Assembly (NCBI RefSeq): GCF_000159695.1
Contig: NZ_CM000955.1
Span: forward strand, 569,473 to 633,472
Direction: 5' to 3'
DNA from: Finegoldia magna ATCC 53516
Lineage (GTDB): Bacteria; Bacillota; Clostridia; Tissierellales; Peptoniphilaceae
Length of the DNA stretch: 64,000 nucleotides
Shown here: piece after piece, positions 25,534 to 33,253 of the stretch
How the letters are laid out: every line of letters begins with the position of its first letter
Position numbering within the stretch: the stretch's first letter is position 1
Notes under the pieces: generated by a model
Databases searched by the model: none
Seen by the model: only the letters and a program-made list of their open reading frames with translations
Told to the model about the DNA's origin: nothing
Position numbers and translations under genes: made by a program

Positions 25534-25583
25534 ATAAAAATCAGCCGATATTTCAAAGTTTGAAAAACTTTTTATCGACTGAT
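25534..25583 (-). terminator. Terminator of the SAF-domain dehydrogenase operon
   Basis: A stem ATCAGTCGATA/TATCGGCTGAT with an inner hairpin, followed by a T-rich stretch on the minus strand. Confidence 0.75.
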
Positions 25584-25603
25584 AATAAATTTATTTTGTA
25601 ATT

Positions 25604-26896
25604 TTATAATCCCAATTCATCTTGTCTCTTACGAAGTCTGGTAATTATATGGTCTTCATCCAGATTAACCATATCGTAAGTAATCAATGTGTCTTTTGGT
25701 ATATCAACTTTTGCAGTTGTTTTTTCTGTGATGATTGGCATTGGCAACAAATTATTTTCCATTTGATGTTTGTGAGATGTAATTTTACCGAAACAATCGT
25801 GTCCACCGATACCTTCAATTATTTGGCCTTTTTTGATGTCTCTTTTTGCAACTGTAATTGTATCAGAAACTTGACCGTATTTTGGATAAATTGTCGGTTC
25901 TTTCTCTACAATTGCATCGTAAATAGTAAGTGGAGTTTCCAAACTTGTCAAATGATATGGTCTATACAAAGTATAGTTTGGTCCTTTACCCATTGACAAA
26001 TATTCCATCAAATCGTGAACTTCGTTAGTATCGTGAGTTACAATAGCAAAAACTCCCGGCGCAACTCCAAATGCAAAATCAACTATATTGTAATTATTTA
26101 AAATTCCGCCTTGTTCTTTTAATTTAAATTCGTCAGCAATATCGTGAATGTTTGTTGTAATTCCATGACAACCCAAAACATCAGGAGTAAATCCCAATGC
26201 ATTTGCAACAGCAGTTAGTTCAATCATCGTATTAGTTCCATCTACAAATGATGTCAACATTTTTGGAACCAAACCTTTTGACAAGGCTTCTTCTCGTAAA
26301 ATATCTTCATTAGTGTAATTATCCAATGGATTGTTCTTGCCCTTACCTACAGCTAATAATTTGAATCCCAATCCAAGCGCAAAATCTGACAATTGAATTA
26401 TAGCTCCTGGTTCATCTCCTGCAGATCCTGTGTACACAACACCTTTTTTCTTCGCCATTTCGTTCAAAATAGGTCCAACAACAGCGTCACATTCTACATT
26501 TAATAAAATAGTTTGTTTTTCGTGTTCAATACTTTCAACTGCAAGTTGTGTCCCAAATGGAGGATTTCCTGTAGCATCAATTACGCCATCAATCATGTCC
26601 AATTTGTAACTCAAAGTATAATCATCACTTACTACGAACGAATTATTTTTAATAGCATTTTCTGCAACTTTCAAATCAGTTGTTTTGACAATATCTACAT
26701 CTTTTACACCTGCTTTTCTCAAGGCAGTCACGCACTTGTCGACGTGTCGATCTACAATAACAGATGGTCTCATTCCTTTGATTCTACTCAACTGACTCAC
26801 AAGACCTGATCCCATTTTGCCACAACCAACCAAACCTACTCTAACTTTTTGACCGTGGTTATCTAAGTCAATAAGTTTTCTTTGCATTTTATTCAT
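25604..26896 (-). CDS. Homoserine dehydrogenase-like oxidoreductase with C-terminal SAF domain
   Basis: A 430-residue NAD(P)-binding protein: VRVGLVGCGKMGSGLVSQL forms the Rossmann fold at about residues 18-36, and the middle resembles the catalytic domain of homoserine dehydrogenase-like proteins. The C-terminus (about 345-430) is a SAF domain (KRDIKKGQIIEGIGG...TAKVDIPKDTLITYDMV), as in COG4091. The physiological substrate is not established, so I do not call it homoserine dehydrogenase proper. It starts directly at the stop of the HI0933-type gene (TAAATG), so the two form an operon. Confidence 0.85.
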   Translation of the reverse strand: MNKMQRKLIDLDNHGQKVRVGLVGCGKMGSGLVSQLSRIKGMRPSVIVDRHVDKCVTALRKAGVKDVDIVKTTDLKVAENAIKNNSFVVSDDYTLSYKLDMIDGVIDATGNPPFGTQLAVESIEHEKQTILLNVECDAVVGPILNEMAKKKGVVYTGSAGDEPGAIIQLSDFALGLGFKLLAVGKGKNNPLDNYTNEDILREEALSKGLVPKMLTSFVDGTNTMIELTAVANALGFTPDVLGCHGITTNIHDIADEFKLKEQGGILNNYNIVDFAFGVAPGVFAIVTHDTNEVHDLMEYLSMGKGPNYTLYRPYHLTSLETPLTIYDAIVEKEPTIYPKYGQVSDTITVAKRDIKKGQIIEGIGGHDCFGKITSHKHQMENNLLPMPIITEKTTAKVDIPKDTLITYDMVNLDEDHIITRLRKRQDELGL

Positions 26897-28120
26897 TTAG
26901 TTCTCCTTTTTAATTATAGACATCGCACAAGAATACGCCGATGAAAAAGCCCATTGAAGATTATATCCACCACAATCTCCGTCGACATCCATAATTTCAC
27001 CAATAATATACAGATTTTTTATTTTTTTTGATTCCATAGTAGAAGGATTGATCTCATCTGTGTCGACTCCTCCGCAAGTTATCTGACCAGAATCCTCATC
27101 CTTGTATCCACTAACACTAAATTCCAAATTTTTAAGAGTGTGTGCTAATTTGTAAATTTCTTCCTTGCTAAGCTCGCACACATTAATATCATAACTTATA
27201 CCTGCTTGATTCAAAACTTCTTCAATCAAATTGTCGTTAATCAAACCGACCAACAACTCATTTATTTTCTTATAATAATTTAAAGATATTATGTAGATTA
27301 AATGCTCATACAATTTATTTTCATCCAAATCTACAGTGTCAATTCTTATTTTGACATCTAATCCCTTGTTTTTAGCTCTGATTGCTTCTCCTGATAATTG
27401 CAAAATAGTTGGCCCACTAATTCCATAATCAGTGAACAAAACATCATGATAAAATTCGAAAACTTCCTTGTTATCTACAACTAATTTTGCATTAGCTTTG
27501 AATTTTGTACCGCTCATTTTTTTGAAACTATCTCCATTAAGTCTCAATTGCACAATTCCTGGATGAGTTTTCACTATATTGTGTCCCAGTTTTTTCATAA
27601 GAATGTATCCATTTCCATCAGAGCCACTTTTTTTGTAAGCCTTCGACCCACAAGCTATTATCAAATAATCAAACTTATACAATGAACCGTTGGATTTTAC
27701 TTCAAAAACATCTCCGTTTTTTCTAACGTCATCAACAAAACTATCGTAGATGAATTCTACTTCCAAATGATTTGCTAAGCACATCATTTGTTTTACGATT
27801 GATGAAGCTTGTAAACTTTTCGGAAAAATCTTGCCATTTTCAAGCTCAACTTCGGGAATTCCCATATCATTAAAAAACTCAATAACATCGTAATTATCAA
27901 ATTTTTTGATAGCACTTATTGTGAATTTTGGATTTTCACCATGATAATTCTTGTACGATACATTTCTGTTAGTAAAATTGCATCTACCGTTACCTGTTGC
28001 ATAAATTTTCTTCAAAGCGTTGGCGTTTCTTTCAATAACAGTCGTGTCTATGTAATTTTGTTTTAAAAATAATGCCGCAAAAACTCCACTAGCTCCTGCT
28101 CCAATAATTCCTACCTTCAT
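26897..28120 (-). CDS. HI0933-family FAD-dependent oxidoreductase (YhiN-like)
   Basis: A 407-residue flavoprotein. The N-terminal dinucleotide fold MKVGIIGAGASGVFAALFL is followed by ATGNGRCNFTN, and the C-terminus has SGQITCGGVDTDEINPSTMESK and GEIMDVDGDCGGYNLQWAFSSA, which define the HI0933/YhiN (BaiN-like) family. Some members reduce steroid or unsaturated-acid substrates; no substrate can be inferred here. It is the first gene of a two-gene operon with the SAF-domain dehydrogenase. Confidence 0.9.
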   Translation of the reverse strand: MKVGIIGAGASGVFAALFLKQNYIDTTVIERNANALKKIYATGNGRCNFTNRNVSYKNYHGENPKFTISAIKKFDNYDVIEFFNDMGIPEVELENGKIFPKSLQASSIVKQMMCLANHLEVEFIYDSFVDDVRKNGDVFEVKSNGSLYKFDYLIIACGSKAYKKSGSDGNGYILMKKLGHNIVKTHPGIVQLRLNGDSFKKMSGTKFKANAKLVVDNKEVFEFYHDVLFTDYGISGPTILQLSGEAIRAKNKGLDVKIRIDTVDLDENKLYEHLIYIISLNYYKKINELLVGLINDNLIEEVLNQAGISYDINVCELSKEEIYKLAHTLKNLEFSVSGYKDEDSGQITCGGVDTDEINPSTMESKKIKNLYIIGEIMDVDGDCGGYNLQWAFSSAYSCAMSIIKKEN

Positions 28121-28151
28121 ATTCCCCTCAATTCCCTAAATCGTAATAAAT

Positions 28152-28188
28152 TTGTAACTTATTAAGTTCAATTCTATGATATTATAAT
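28152..28188 (+). promoter_or_regulatory. Promoter region of the candidate small RNA
   Basis: TTGTAA (28152-28157) with TATGAT (28175-28180) at 17 nt spacing, or the overlapping TATAAT (28183-28188), could start plus-strand transcription just before the hairpins. The AT-rich element also reads TATAAT on the minus strand and may serve the divergent flavoprotein operon. Confidence 0.5.
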
Positions 28189-28189
28189 G

Positions 28190-28281
28190 ATAAGAATAAA
28201 TGGTTGTTCATCCTCCTAATATGAACTTGCCAATGTTATTTAAGTAGCAAATCTATCCCAAAGGTTTGCTACTTTTTTTAT
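28190..28281 (+). ncRNA. Candidate small regulatory RNA with C-rich loops
   Basis: A free-standing transcript of about 90 nt is suggested in the divergent gap. Hairpin 1: GTTCAT (28206-28211) pairs with ATGAAC (28221-28226), exposing the loop CCTCCTAAT, which is complementary to Shine-Dalgarno sequences. Hairpin 2: GTAGCAAA (28244-28251) pairs with TTTGCTAC (28265-28272), with CCC in the loop, and is followed by seven T, a classic terminator. The downstream gene has its own promoter past this terminator, and the minus strand lacks a T-run after the stem, so the unit is self-contained and plus-directed. I could not match it to a named RNA family. C-rich loops are typical of Firmicute sRNAs that block ribosome binding sites. 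Confidence 0.5.
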
Positions 28282-28383
28282 TACGATATTTATTCTATCA
28301 CAAATTGCTCAAATTATTATAATTAAAATTTAATTAAAACATTCAAAAGCCAAATTTTCTCAAATTTTAAATGATAATTAATA

Positions 28384-28412
28384 TTGACAACTCAAAATTA
28401 TTTTTTTAAAAT
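28384..28412 (+). promoter_or_regulatory. Promoter of the secreted protein/small membrane protein pair
   Basis: TTGACA (28384-28389) is followed after 17 nt by TAAAAT (28407-28412), 55 nt before the ATG. Confidence 0.8.
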
Positions 28413-28466
28413 ATAAATGAGAATTGCATTCACTATTAATCATTTCTACATGTAGGAGGAAATAAA

Positions 28467-29108
28467 ATGTATAATAAATTAAATTTTAAACGATTAATAG
28501 CGGGACTTTTATTGATGTCAATAATTTCAACAAACATACCCCAAATTTCATTTGCTTCAGGAAATTATGAAAACTCAAAGGATATTACTATTTCAGAAAT
28601 AAACGATAATAGTATTAAGGTTAATTCTTATGAAAAAGAAGAGATTCTGAATATAATTGATTCAAAAAACGAAACTAAAATTGAAATCAAAGACATTAAT
28701 ACTGGAAAAATCGAATATATAATTTATAACAAGGAAGATGATTCGATTTATTCTTCAATTACTGGAAATACAATATACAATAATGAAATAAGCTTTTATA
28801 AATCCGATGTATCATATATTACGAAGAAATTATCTTTTGCAGAAATTAGAAGTGCACTAGGAAATGTTTCATCTGCTGGTGGAGTGTTAGCACTTATACT
28901 TGCAAAATTTCCCGGTGGAAAAAAGCCTTCCAAAATCATAGGATATATATCATCTCTTATGGGTGGTGCTGCTACTTTTGGAATACCGAACGATCGTAAT
29001 CATGGATTAACATTTAAAATAAAGGTTACAAAAATGTATAGGTCGAGATTAGGTAAAAGACATGTATACAAAAGAATGCACGATATCGTGTCGATAAGAA
29101 GGTACTAA
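28467..29108 (+). CDS. Secreted protein of unknown function, bacteriocin-like layout
   Basis: A 213-residue protein with a clear signal peptide (basic start, hydrophobic core LIAGLLLMSII, cleavage likely after residue 30, SFA|SG). A polar, Asn/Ile/Lys-rich stretch follows to about residue 120. Next is a Gly/Ala-rich amphipathic segment (about 127-173, including SSAGGVLALILAKFPGG and SSLMGGAATFGI), and then a strongly basic tail (182-213). I do not recognise a family. The layout of propeptide, membrane-active glycine-rich segment and coupled small membrane protein recalls SdpC-type or other secreted toxins, but this is inference. AGGAGG precedes the ATG. The next ORF overlaps its stop by one base. 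Confidence 0.75.
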   Translation: MYNKLNFKRLIAGLLLMSIISTNIPQISFASGNYENSKDITISEINDNSIKVNSYEKEEILNIIDSKNETKIEIKDINTGKIEYIIYNKEDDSIYSSITGNTIYNNEISFYKSDVSYITKKLSFAEIRSALGNVSSAGGVLALILAKFPGGKKPSKIIGYISSLMGGAATFGIPNDRNHGLTFKIKVTKMYRSRLGKRHVYKRMHDIVSIRRY

Positions 29109-29281
29109 TGAAAAGCAAAAAAATAAAAAAACTTGTAGAATTTATTTATTTAATCACATTAATAATTATGTTTTTAAATTTCAACGAAATAATAAAATTG
29201 AATAGATTAATCGAAGGCTCTCTTATTTTTTTTAACATAATATTATGTTTTATCTACTACAACGTACTTAATAAAAACTAG
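29108..29281 (+). CDS. 57-residue two-helix membrane protein, possible immunity partner
   Basis: A short ORF read directly: it starts at the ATG overlapping the preceding TAA by one base and begins MKSKKIKKLVEFIYLITL. After a basic N-terminus there are two hydrophobic helices (about residues 10-24 and 38-54), separated by a short polar loop. Coupled translation with the secreted protein, a small hydrophobic product, and a shared terminator make it a plausible immunity or anchoring protein. There is no homology that I recognise. Confidence 0.65.
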   Translation: MKSKKIKKLVEFIYLITLIIMFLNFNEIIKLNRLIEGSLIFFNIILCFIYYNVLNKN

Positions 29282-29351
29282 AAATAATCATAAAAAACAG
29301 TGATGCAATTCTCTATAAATTAGAGTAAACTTTTACAAAAATAACAATACA

Positions 29352-29385
29352 AAAAATGCTACATACATTAGTATGTAGCATTTTT
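29352..29385. terminator. Bidirectional terminator
   Basis: A perfect stem AAAAATGCTACATAC/GTATGTAGCATTTTT with a four-base loop. It serves the plus-strand pair and the minus-strand glutaredoxin gene. Confidence 0.9.
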
Positions 29386-29392
29386 AAAAATT

Positions 29393-29629
29393 TTATTGGA
29401 ATTTTTCATCCAAGAATTTTATAATATCCATTGATTCATACATTGGTTTTCCATCAATGAAAAGACAAGGTACTTGATCTTGTCCACCCTTTTCGATTAG
29501 GTATTTTTCATTAGCTTCGTCAGCTTTGATGTCTACTAATTCAACATCCTTAATTCCTTTTTTTTCTATAAATCTCAATACTTTCTTGCAGAATGGGCAA
29601 GTTTCTTTGTAATACAATTTTAAATCCAT
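29393..29629 (-). CDS. Glutaredoxin family protein (CPFC)
   Basis: A 78-residue glutaredoxin-fold protein: LKLYYKETCPFC gives Cys11/Cys14, QVPCL supplies the cis-proline with an adjacent cysteine, and MYESMDIIKFLDEKF closes the fold, resembling GST-N/GrxC-like domains. The ATG at 29629 with AAAGGAG upstream is the right start; an earlier in-frame ATG would add a hydrophobic 24-residue leader without an SD. It is divergent from the NIF3-like gene. Confidence 0.88.
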   Translation of the reverse strand: MDLKLYYKETCPFCKKVLRFIEKKGIKDVELVDIKADEANEKYLIEKGGQDQVPCLFIDGKPMYESMDIIKFLDEKFQ

Positions 29630-29712
29630 AATAATCTCCTTTTCGTTAAATTCTTTGATACAATATAGATACCCAAACAAAAAAAATATAAACATGAACA
29701 AAAGGAGTTTTT

Positions 29713-30033
29713 ATGATAACATATAAATTAGATGTATACATACTAGAAGATTATATTGATTTGTTAATAAAAAAACTAGGCGAAGAAAAAATCATAACCA
29801 TAGGAAATTACGATTATTGTTATACTACATCAAAAGTAAAAGGTCATTTTATGCCCAATGATTTAGCAAATAATTTTTCTGGTGAAAAAAATATTATCAA
29901 CGAAGTCGACGAAATCAAATTAGAATTTCGCACGACAGAAAATAATATCAAAAAATGTATACAAATTATCGAAGATGTTCATCCGTATGAAGAATGTGTG
30001 TATGATATTTTTGAAATAAAAAATTTTAAATAA
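29713..30033 (+). CDS. NIF3/YqfO insert-like (CutA/PII-fold) protein
   Basis: A 106-residue protein resembling the stand-alone PII/CutA-like domain that is inserted in NIF3/YqfO proteins: GNYDYCYTTSKVKGHFMP, a Glu-rich strand, and the closing HPYEECVYDIFEI, where HPYEE is the family hallmark. The function is unknown, though metal or nucleotide sensing has been suggested for the fold. AAAGGAG precedes the ATG. It lies 17 nt upstream of the molybdopterin oxidoreductase gene and is probably cotranscribed. Confidence 0.82.
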   Translation: MITYKLDVYILEDYIDLLIKKLGEEKIITIGNYDYCYTTSKVKGHFMPNDLANNFSGEKNIINEVDEIKLEFRTTENNIKKCIQIIEDVHPYEECVYDIFEIKNFK

Positions 30034-30050
30034 TAATAATAGGAGATGCA

Positions 30051-32138
30051 ATGGGAAAAATTAAAACTATTTGTGGAATTTGTCCTGGTCAATGCCATGT
30101 GGAATGCGACATGGACGGTAGAAAGATAAAATCCATCAAAAAATCAGACGAAAAACCTTCCGCTCTTTGTTTGAGAGGATTGTATTCAGACGAAATTCTA
30201 AACTCAGAAGACAGATTAACTGATCCTTTGATTAGAACTGGTGAAAAAGGAACACTAGAATTCAAAAAAGCTTCATGGGATGAAGCCATGAAACTTATCA
30301 AAGAAAAATGTTCTAAAATAATTGAACAATACGGTGCAAAATCAATTGCAAGTCATTTTGGTAGAGGCGCATTCGACACAACTTCGAACGATTTTATTTC
30401 AATTCAAATGCCTAACGCTGATAACGGAGGATTCTTGTCTCCAATAGGAAGTCCGAACAACGGATCAGTTGGCTCATTATGTTTCGTATCGTTTGGCATA
30501 TTTGCTCCTCAAACAGTTTTTGGATTAAGTGCACCGAATCTAGTTTGCGATTTGCAAAACACTGAAATGCTTTGCGTGTGGGGTGCCAATCCCAAAACAG
30601 ATTCTCCTCCATTTTTCTATAATAATATGGTAAAAAGAAAAAATGAAGGAATGAAAATCATAGCCGTAGACCATTACAATTCAGATATTATCGAATATGC
30701 TGATTACAAATACATCGTCAATAGTGGTACTGATATAGTACTAATTCTTGGAATGCTAAATTACTTAAAAGATAAACTTGACCAAGATTTTATCGAAAAA
30801 TACACTTACGGTTACGATGAATTCAAGGAATATTTTACGCAATTTGATTTGGAAAAAACATCAGAAATCACTGGACTTGAAGTTGACGAGGTAAAAGAGT
30901 TGGCAAATTTACTCTTTGACAACACAGTTGCTCTTAAATCATACACAGGACTTGAATATTCACACTGTGGAGTTCAAACAATACGTTCATTGTATATTTT
31001 ATGGAGCTTATTGGGAAACTTAGATATCAAAGGCGGACTTTTGATTAATAAAAACAAGCCAATGAAGAGAGTACAAAACCCACCGAATAACGCAAAAAAT
31101 ATCGAAAAAATCGGTTCAAAGGAATTCCCTCTTTTCGACAAATTAATCGGTCAACCACAATTTACGAAACTTCCACAAGCAATATTAGAATCCGATCCTT
31201 ATCCAATAAAAGGTCTAATTAATTTGGGCTCATGTATGTCTGTAAATTATCCTAACAGTCAACTTTACAGAAAAGCGTTAAAAAGTTTGGATTTCTTCGT
31301 AACTTGTGACAGATTTATGACTGAAGATGCATACTTTGCAGATGTCATCCTCCCTGCTACAACTTATTACGAAGAAGATCGCTACGCAATATATCCAGAC
31401 CGCATCGAAATCAAAGAAAAATTAGTAGAACCATTGGGCAATTCTCTTCCAAATATTTTTATTTTGAAAAAAATTGCAGATGCATTAGGATTTGGTGAAT
31501 ACTACCCTGAAAATTTCGATGATTTATTGGATAAAGCTTTTTATCACACACCAGAAATTTTAAAAGAATTGAAGGAAAAAGGCGTATATCATTTCGACAA
31601 AAAGCCAGAAGTGTCTTACAAAAAATACGATTCATTTAATACAGAAACTGGTAAAATTGAAATTCATTCAAAACTTTTAGAAAAGTATGGATTCTCACCT
31701 ATCCCAGTTTATGACGACGGATTTGAAAATAAGCACGAAAAATCAGAAAAATTATCCAAATATCCATTTACTATGAACACAGGCGCAAGAATTCATACAA
31801 CATTCAGAACGCAACATTTGAACATCGATGGATTATTAAATCATCAAGAATACCCACAAGTTATAATGAATGAAGATGATGCTAAAGAATTAGGAATTGA
31901 AAATATGGATTTGGTTGAAGTATACAACGATAGAGCAAGTGTAATCCTTCAAGCAGTTACTAATAATATGTCAAACCGTCACGATTTGGAAATAAATGTC
32001 GGCGGTGGTTCATTCAGCCAAGATGACAATTGGAAAGATGCGAACATTAATATGTTAATTGACAACGAAATCTTCGATCCAATTTCAGGATTTCCAGTTT
32101 TCAAAAGACAACATTGCAATATAAGAAAAGTAAAATAA
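30051..32138 (+). CDS. Molybdopterin-dependent oxidoreductase (DMSO reductase family)
   Basis: A 695-residue catalytic subunit. An N-terminal [4Fe-4S] site is formed by Cys8, Cys11, Cys15 and Cys40 (CGICPGQC...ALC). The molybdopterin-binding core has GRGAFD, a CVWGANPKTDSPPFF-like block, and a C-terminal MGD-binding domain (NTGARIHTTFRTQH). Cys144, in GSLCFVS, is a likely Mo ligand. No Tat signal and no electron-transfer or membrane subunit genes are nearby, so the enzyme appears cytosolic and its electron partner is unknown. The substrate is not deducible; the closest types are polysulfide/thiosulfate reductase-like or acetylene hydratase-like proteins. AGGAGAT precedes the ATG. Confidence 0.88.
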   Translation: MGKIKTICGICPGQCHVECDMDGRKIKSIKKSDEKPSALCLRGLYSDEILNSEDRLTDPLIRTGEKGTLEFKKASWDEAMKLIKEKCSKIIEQYGAKSIASHFGRGAFDTTSNDFISIQMPNADNGGFLSPIGSPNNGSVGSLCFVSFGIFAPQTVFGLSAPNLVCDLQNTEMLCVWGANPKTDSPPFFYNNMVKRKNEGMKIIAVDHYNSDIIEYADYKYIVNSGTDIVLILGMLNYLKDKLDQDFIEKYTYGYDEFKEYFTQFDLEKTSEITGLEVDEVKELANLLFDNTVALKSYTGLEYSHCGVQTIRSLYILWSLLGNLDIKGGLLINKNKPMKRVQNPPNNAKNIEKIGSKEFPLFDKLIGQPQFTKLPQAILESDPYPIKGLINLGSCMSVNYPNSQLYRKALKSLDFFVTCDRFMTEDAYFADVILPATTYYEEDRYAIYPDRIEIKEKLVEPLGNSLPNIFILKKIADALGFGEYYPENFDDLLDKAFYHTPEILKELKEKGVYHFDKKPEVSYKKYDSFNTETGKIEIHSKLLEKYGFSPIPVYDDGFENKHEKSEKLSKYPFTMNTGARIHTTFRTQHLNIDGLLNHQEYPQVIMNEDDAKELGIENMDLVEVYNDRASVILQAVTNNMSNRHDLEINVGGGSFSQDDNWKDANINMLIDNEIFDPISGFPVFKRQHCNIRKVK

Positions 32139-32142
32139 AAAC

Positions 32143-32188
32143 AAAAACCTTCTGCGGCTTTAATTTGAGCTACAGAAGGTATTTTTTT
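32143..32188. terminator. Bidirectional terminator between the oxidoreductase and azlD
   Basis: A stem ACCTTCTG/CAGAAGGT with an inner GGC...GAGC pairing, flanked by A-run and T-run on both sides. It separates convergent genes. Confidence 0.85.
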
Positions 32189-32489
32189 AGAAAAATTTCA
32201 AACAAATAAATGCTGTTAGAACTGCTAATATAATTGTTAGTCCAACATTTTCTTTCAAATAAGCGATAATAATAGCTACGATTGAAGCTACAATTGTAGG
32301 AACTAGCATTTCACTTGAAGCTGTTAGAATTCCTCTTATTACCATGATACTTAATGATGTATATGGTATTATATTTAAAAATTCAGCGGTTTGTCTGGAA
32401 AGTTGTTTTCCTTTTAAATATTTTAGAGGTAATATCTTAGGAACCGCTGTAACTAAGCTACATAATAAAATTAAAATTATATTATACAT
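32187..32489 (-). CDS. azlD: AzlD family branched-chain amino acid exporter subunit
   Basis: A 100-residue protein with about three or four membrane spans, including LPLKYLKGKQLSRQTAEFLNIIPY, a segment typical of AzlD. AzlC and AzlD form an exporter of branched-chain amino acids and analogues. It overlaps azlC by 8 nt. No azlR-like regulator is adjacent. Confidence 0.9.
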   Translation of the reverse strand: MYNIILILLCSLVTAVPKILPLKYLKGKQLSRQTAEFLNIIPYTSLSIMVIRGILTASSEMLVPTIVASIVAIIIAYLKENVGLTIILAVLTAFICLKFF

Positions 32490-33174
32490 TTTGACCTCTT
32501 TTCATAATTACTTTCAATCCGATGAATGATGATAATAAAATTGCTAAGATTATATCCCATCCAGATGGTATAAATTTCAAATAAAAAATAATTGCATAAG
32601 TTACAACGCCAATCAAACTAACTACCAAACCATTCGAACTTTTCTTAATAGATGGTACTACCAGTGCGATAAACATCGCAGTAAGTCCTACTTCTAATGA
32701 TGTTTGGACTGATTTTGGCATTAATTGTCCTATTAAATATCCAACTGGTGTAAATATTCCCCAAGCCAAATAAGGTCCTAATTCCACTGCCAACGCAAAT
32801 TCTGTGTTAAGCTTTTCTTTGTTAAAACTCATCACCGAAAATGCTTCATCCGTTAACATAAATCCTATTACAGGAAGTGCTTTCGGATTTATTTTTTGTG
32901 TATGAATTCCCAAAGATGTCGACATTATGAACAATCTCAAATTTAATAAAAATACCGACAACACGATGGAAAACATACCTACTCCAGCACCTAATAATTC
33001 AACTGCCATGAATTGTGCTGCTCCAGAATAGAAAACAAAAGAAAACAAAGTCGAATCCAACATGCTAATGTTTTGACCTTTGCACAACAAACCAAAAGCC
33101 ATCGCTATAGGAATATATCCCAACATAATTGGAGACGAAAATTTGATTGCTTCTTTAATTCTATTTGAATCCAT
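32482..33174 (-). CDS. azlC: AzlC family branched-chain amino acid exporter subunit
   Basis: A polytopic protein of about 230 residues. It contains SSPIMLGYIPIAMAFGLLCKGQ, FYSGAAQFMAVELLGAG, and MLTDEAFSVMS, typical AzlC motifs. The ATG at 33174 is preferred: GGAGG lies seven bases upstream and overlaps an earlier in-frame ATG. It pairs with azlD. Confidence 0.92.
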   Translation of the reverse strand: MDSNRIKEAIKFSSPIMLGYIPIAMAFGLLCKGQNISMLDSTLFSFVFYSGAAQFMAVELLGAGVGMFSIVLSVFLLNLRLFIMSTSLGIHTQKINPKALPVIGFMLTDEAFSVMSFNKEKLNTEFALAVELGPYLAWGIFTPVGYLIGQLMPKSVQTSLEVGLTAMFIALVVPSIKKSSNGLVVSLIGVVTYAIIFYLKFIPSGWDIILAILLSSFIGLKVIMKRGQNV

Positions 33175-33221
33175 TAAATTTTCCTCCATTCCATTTTTAT
33201 TACAAACATTTAAACGTAAGA

Positions 33222-33253
33222 AATCATAATCTACAAGGATTGCAGATTATGAT
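33222..33253 (-). terminator. Dyad after recR (probable terminator)
   Basis: A perfect 11-bp stem AATCATAATCT/AGATTATGATT begins at the recR stop. The T-run on the minus strand is weak, so termination strength is uncertain. It lies upstream of azlC and could also be an operator. Confidence 0.5.

Noticed and set aside
25604..26896. Annotation as true homoserine dehydrogenase
   Set aside because: The C-terminal SAF domain and lack of neighbouring threonine or methionine pathway genes point to the COG4091-type family of unknown substrate.
28190..28281. Idea that the small RNA is the 4.5S SRP RNA, tracrRNA or a riboswitch for the downstream gene
   Set aside because: The GGAAGCAGC-type SRP core is absent, no CRISPR repeats occur in the window, and the downstream gene has its own promoter after the terminator.
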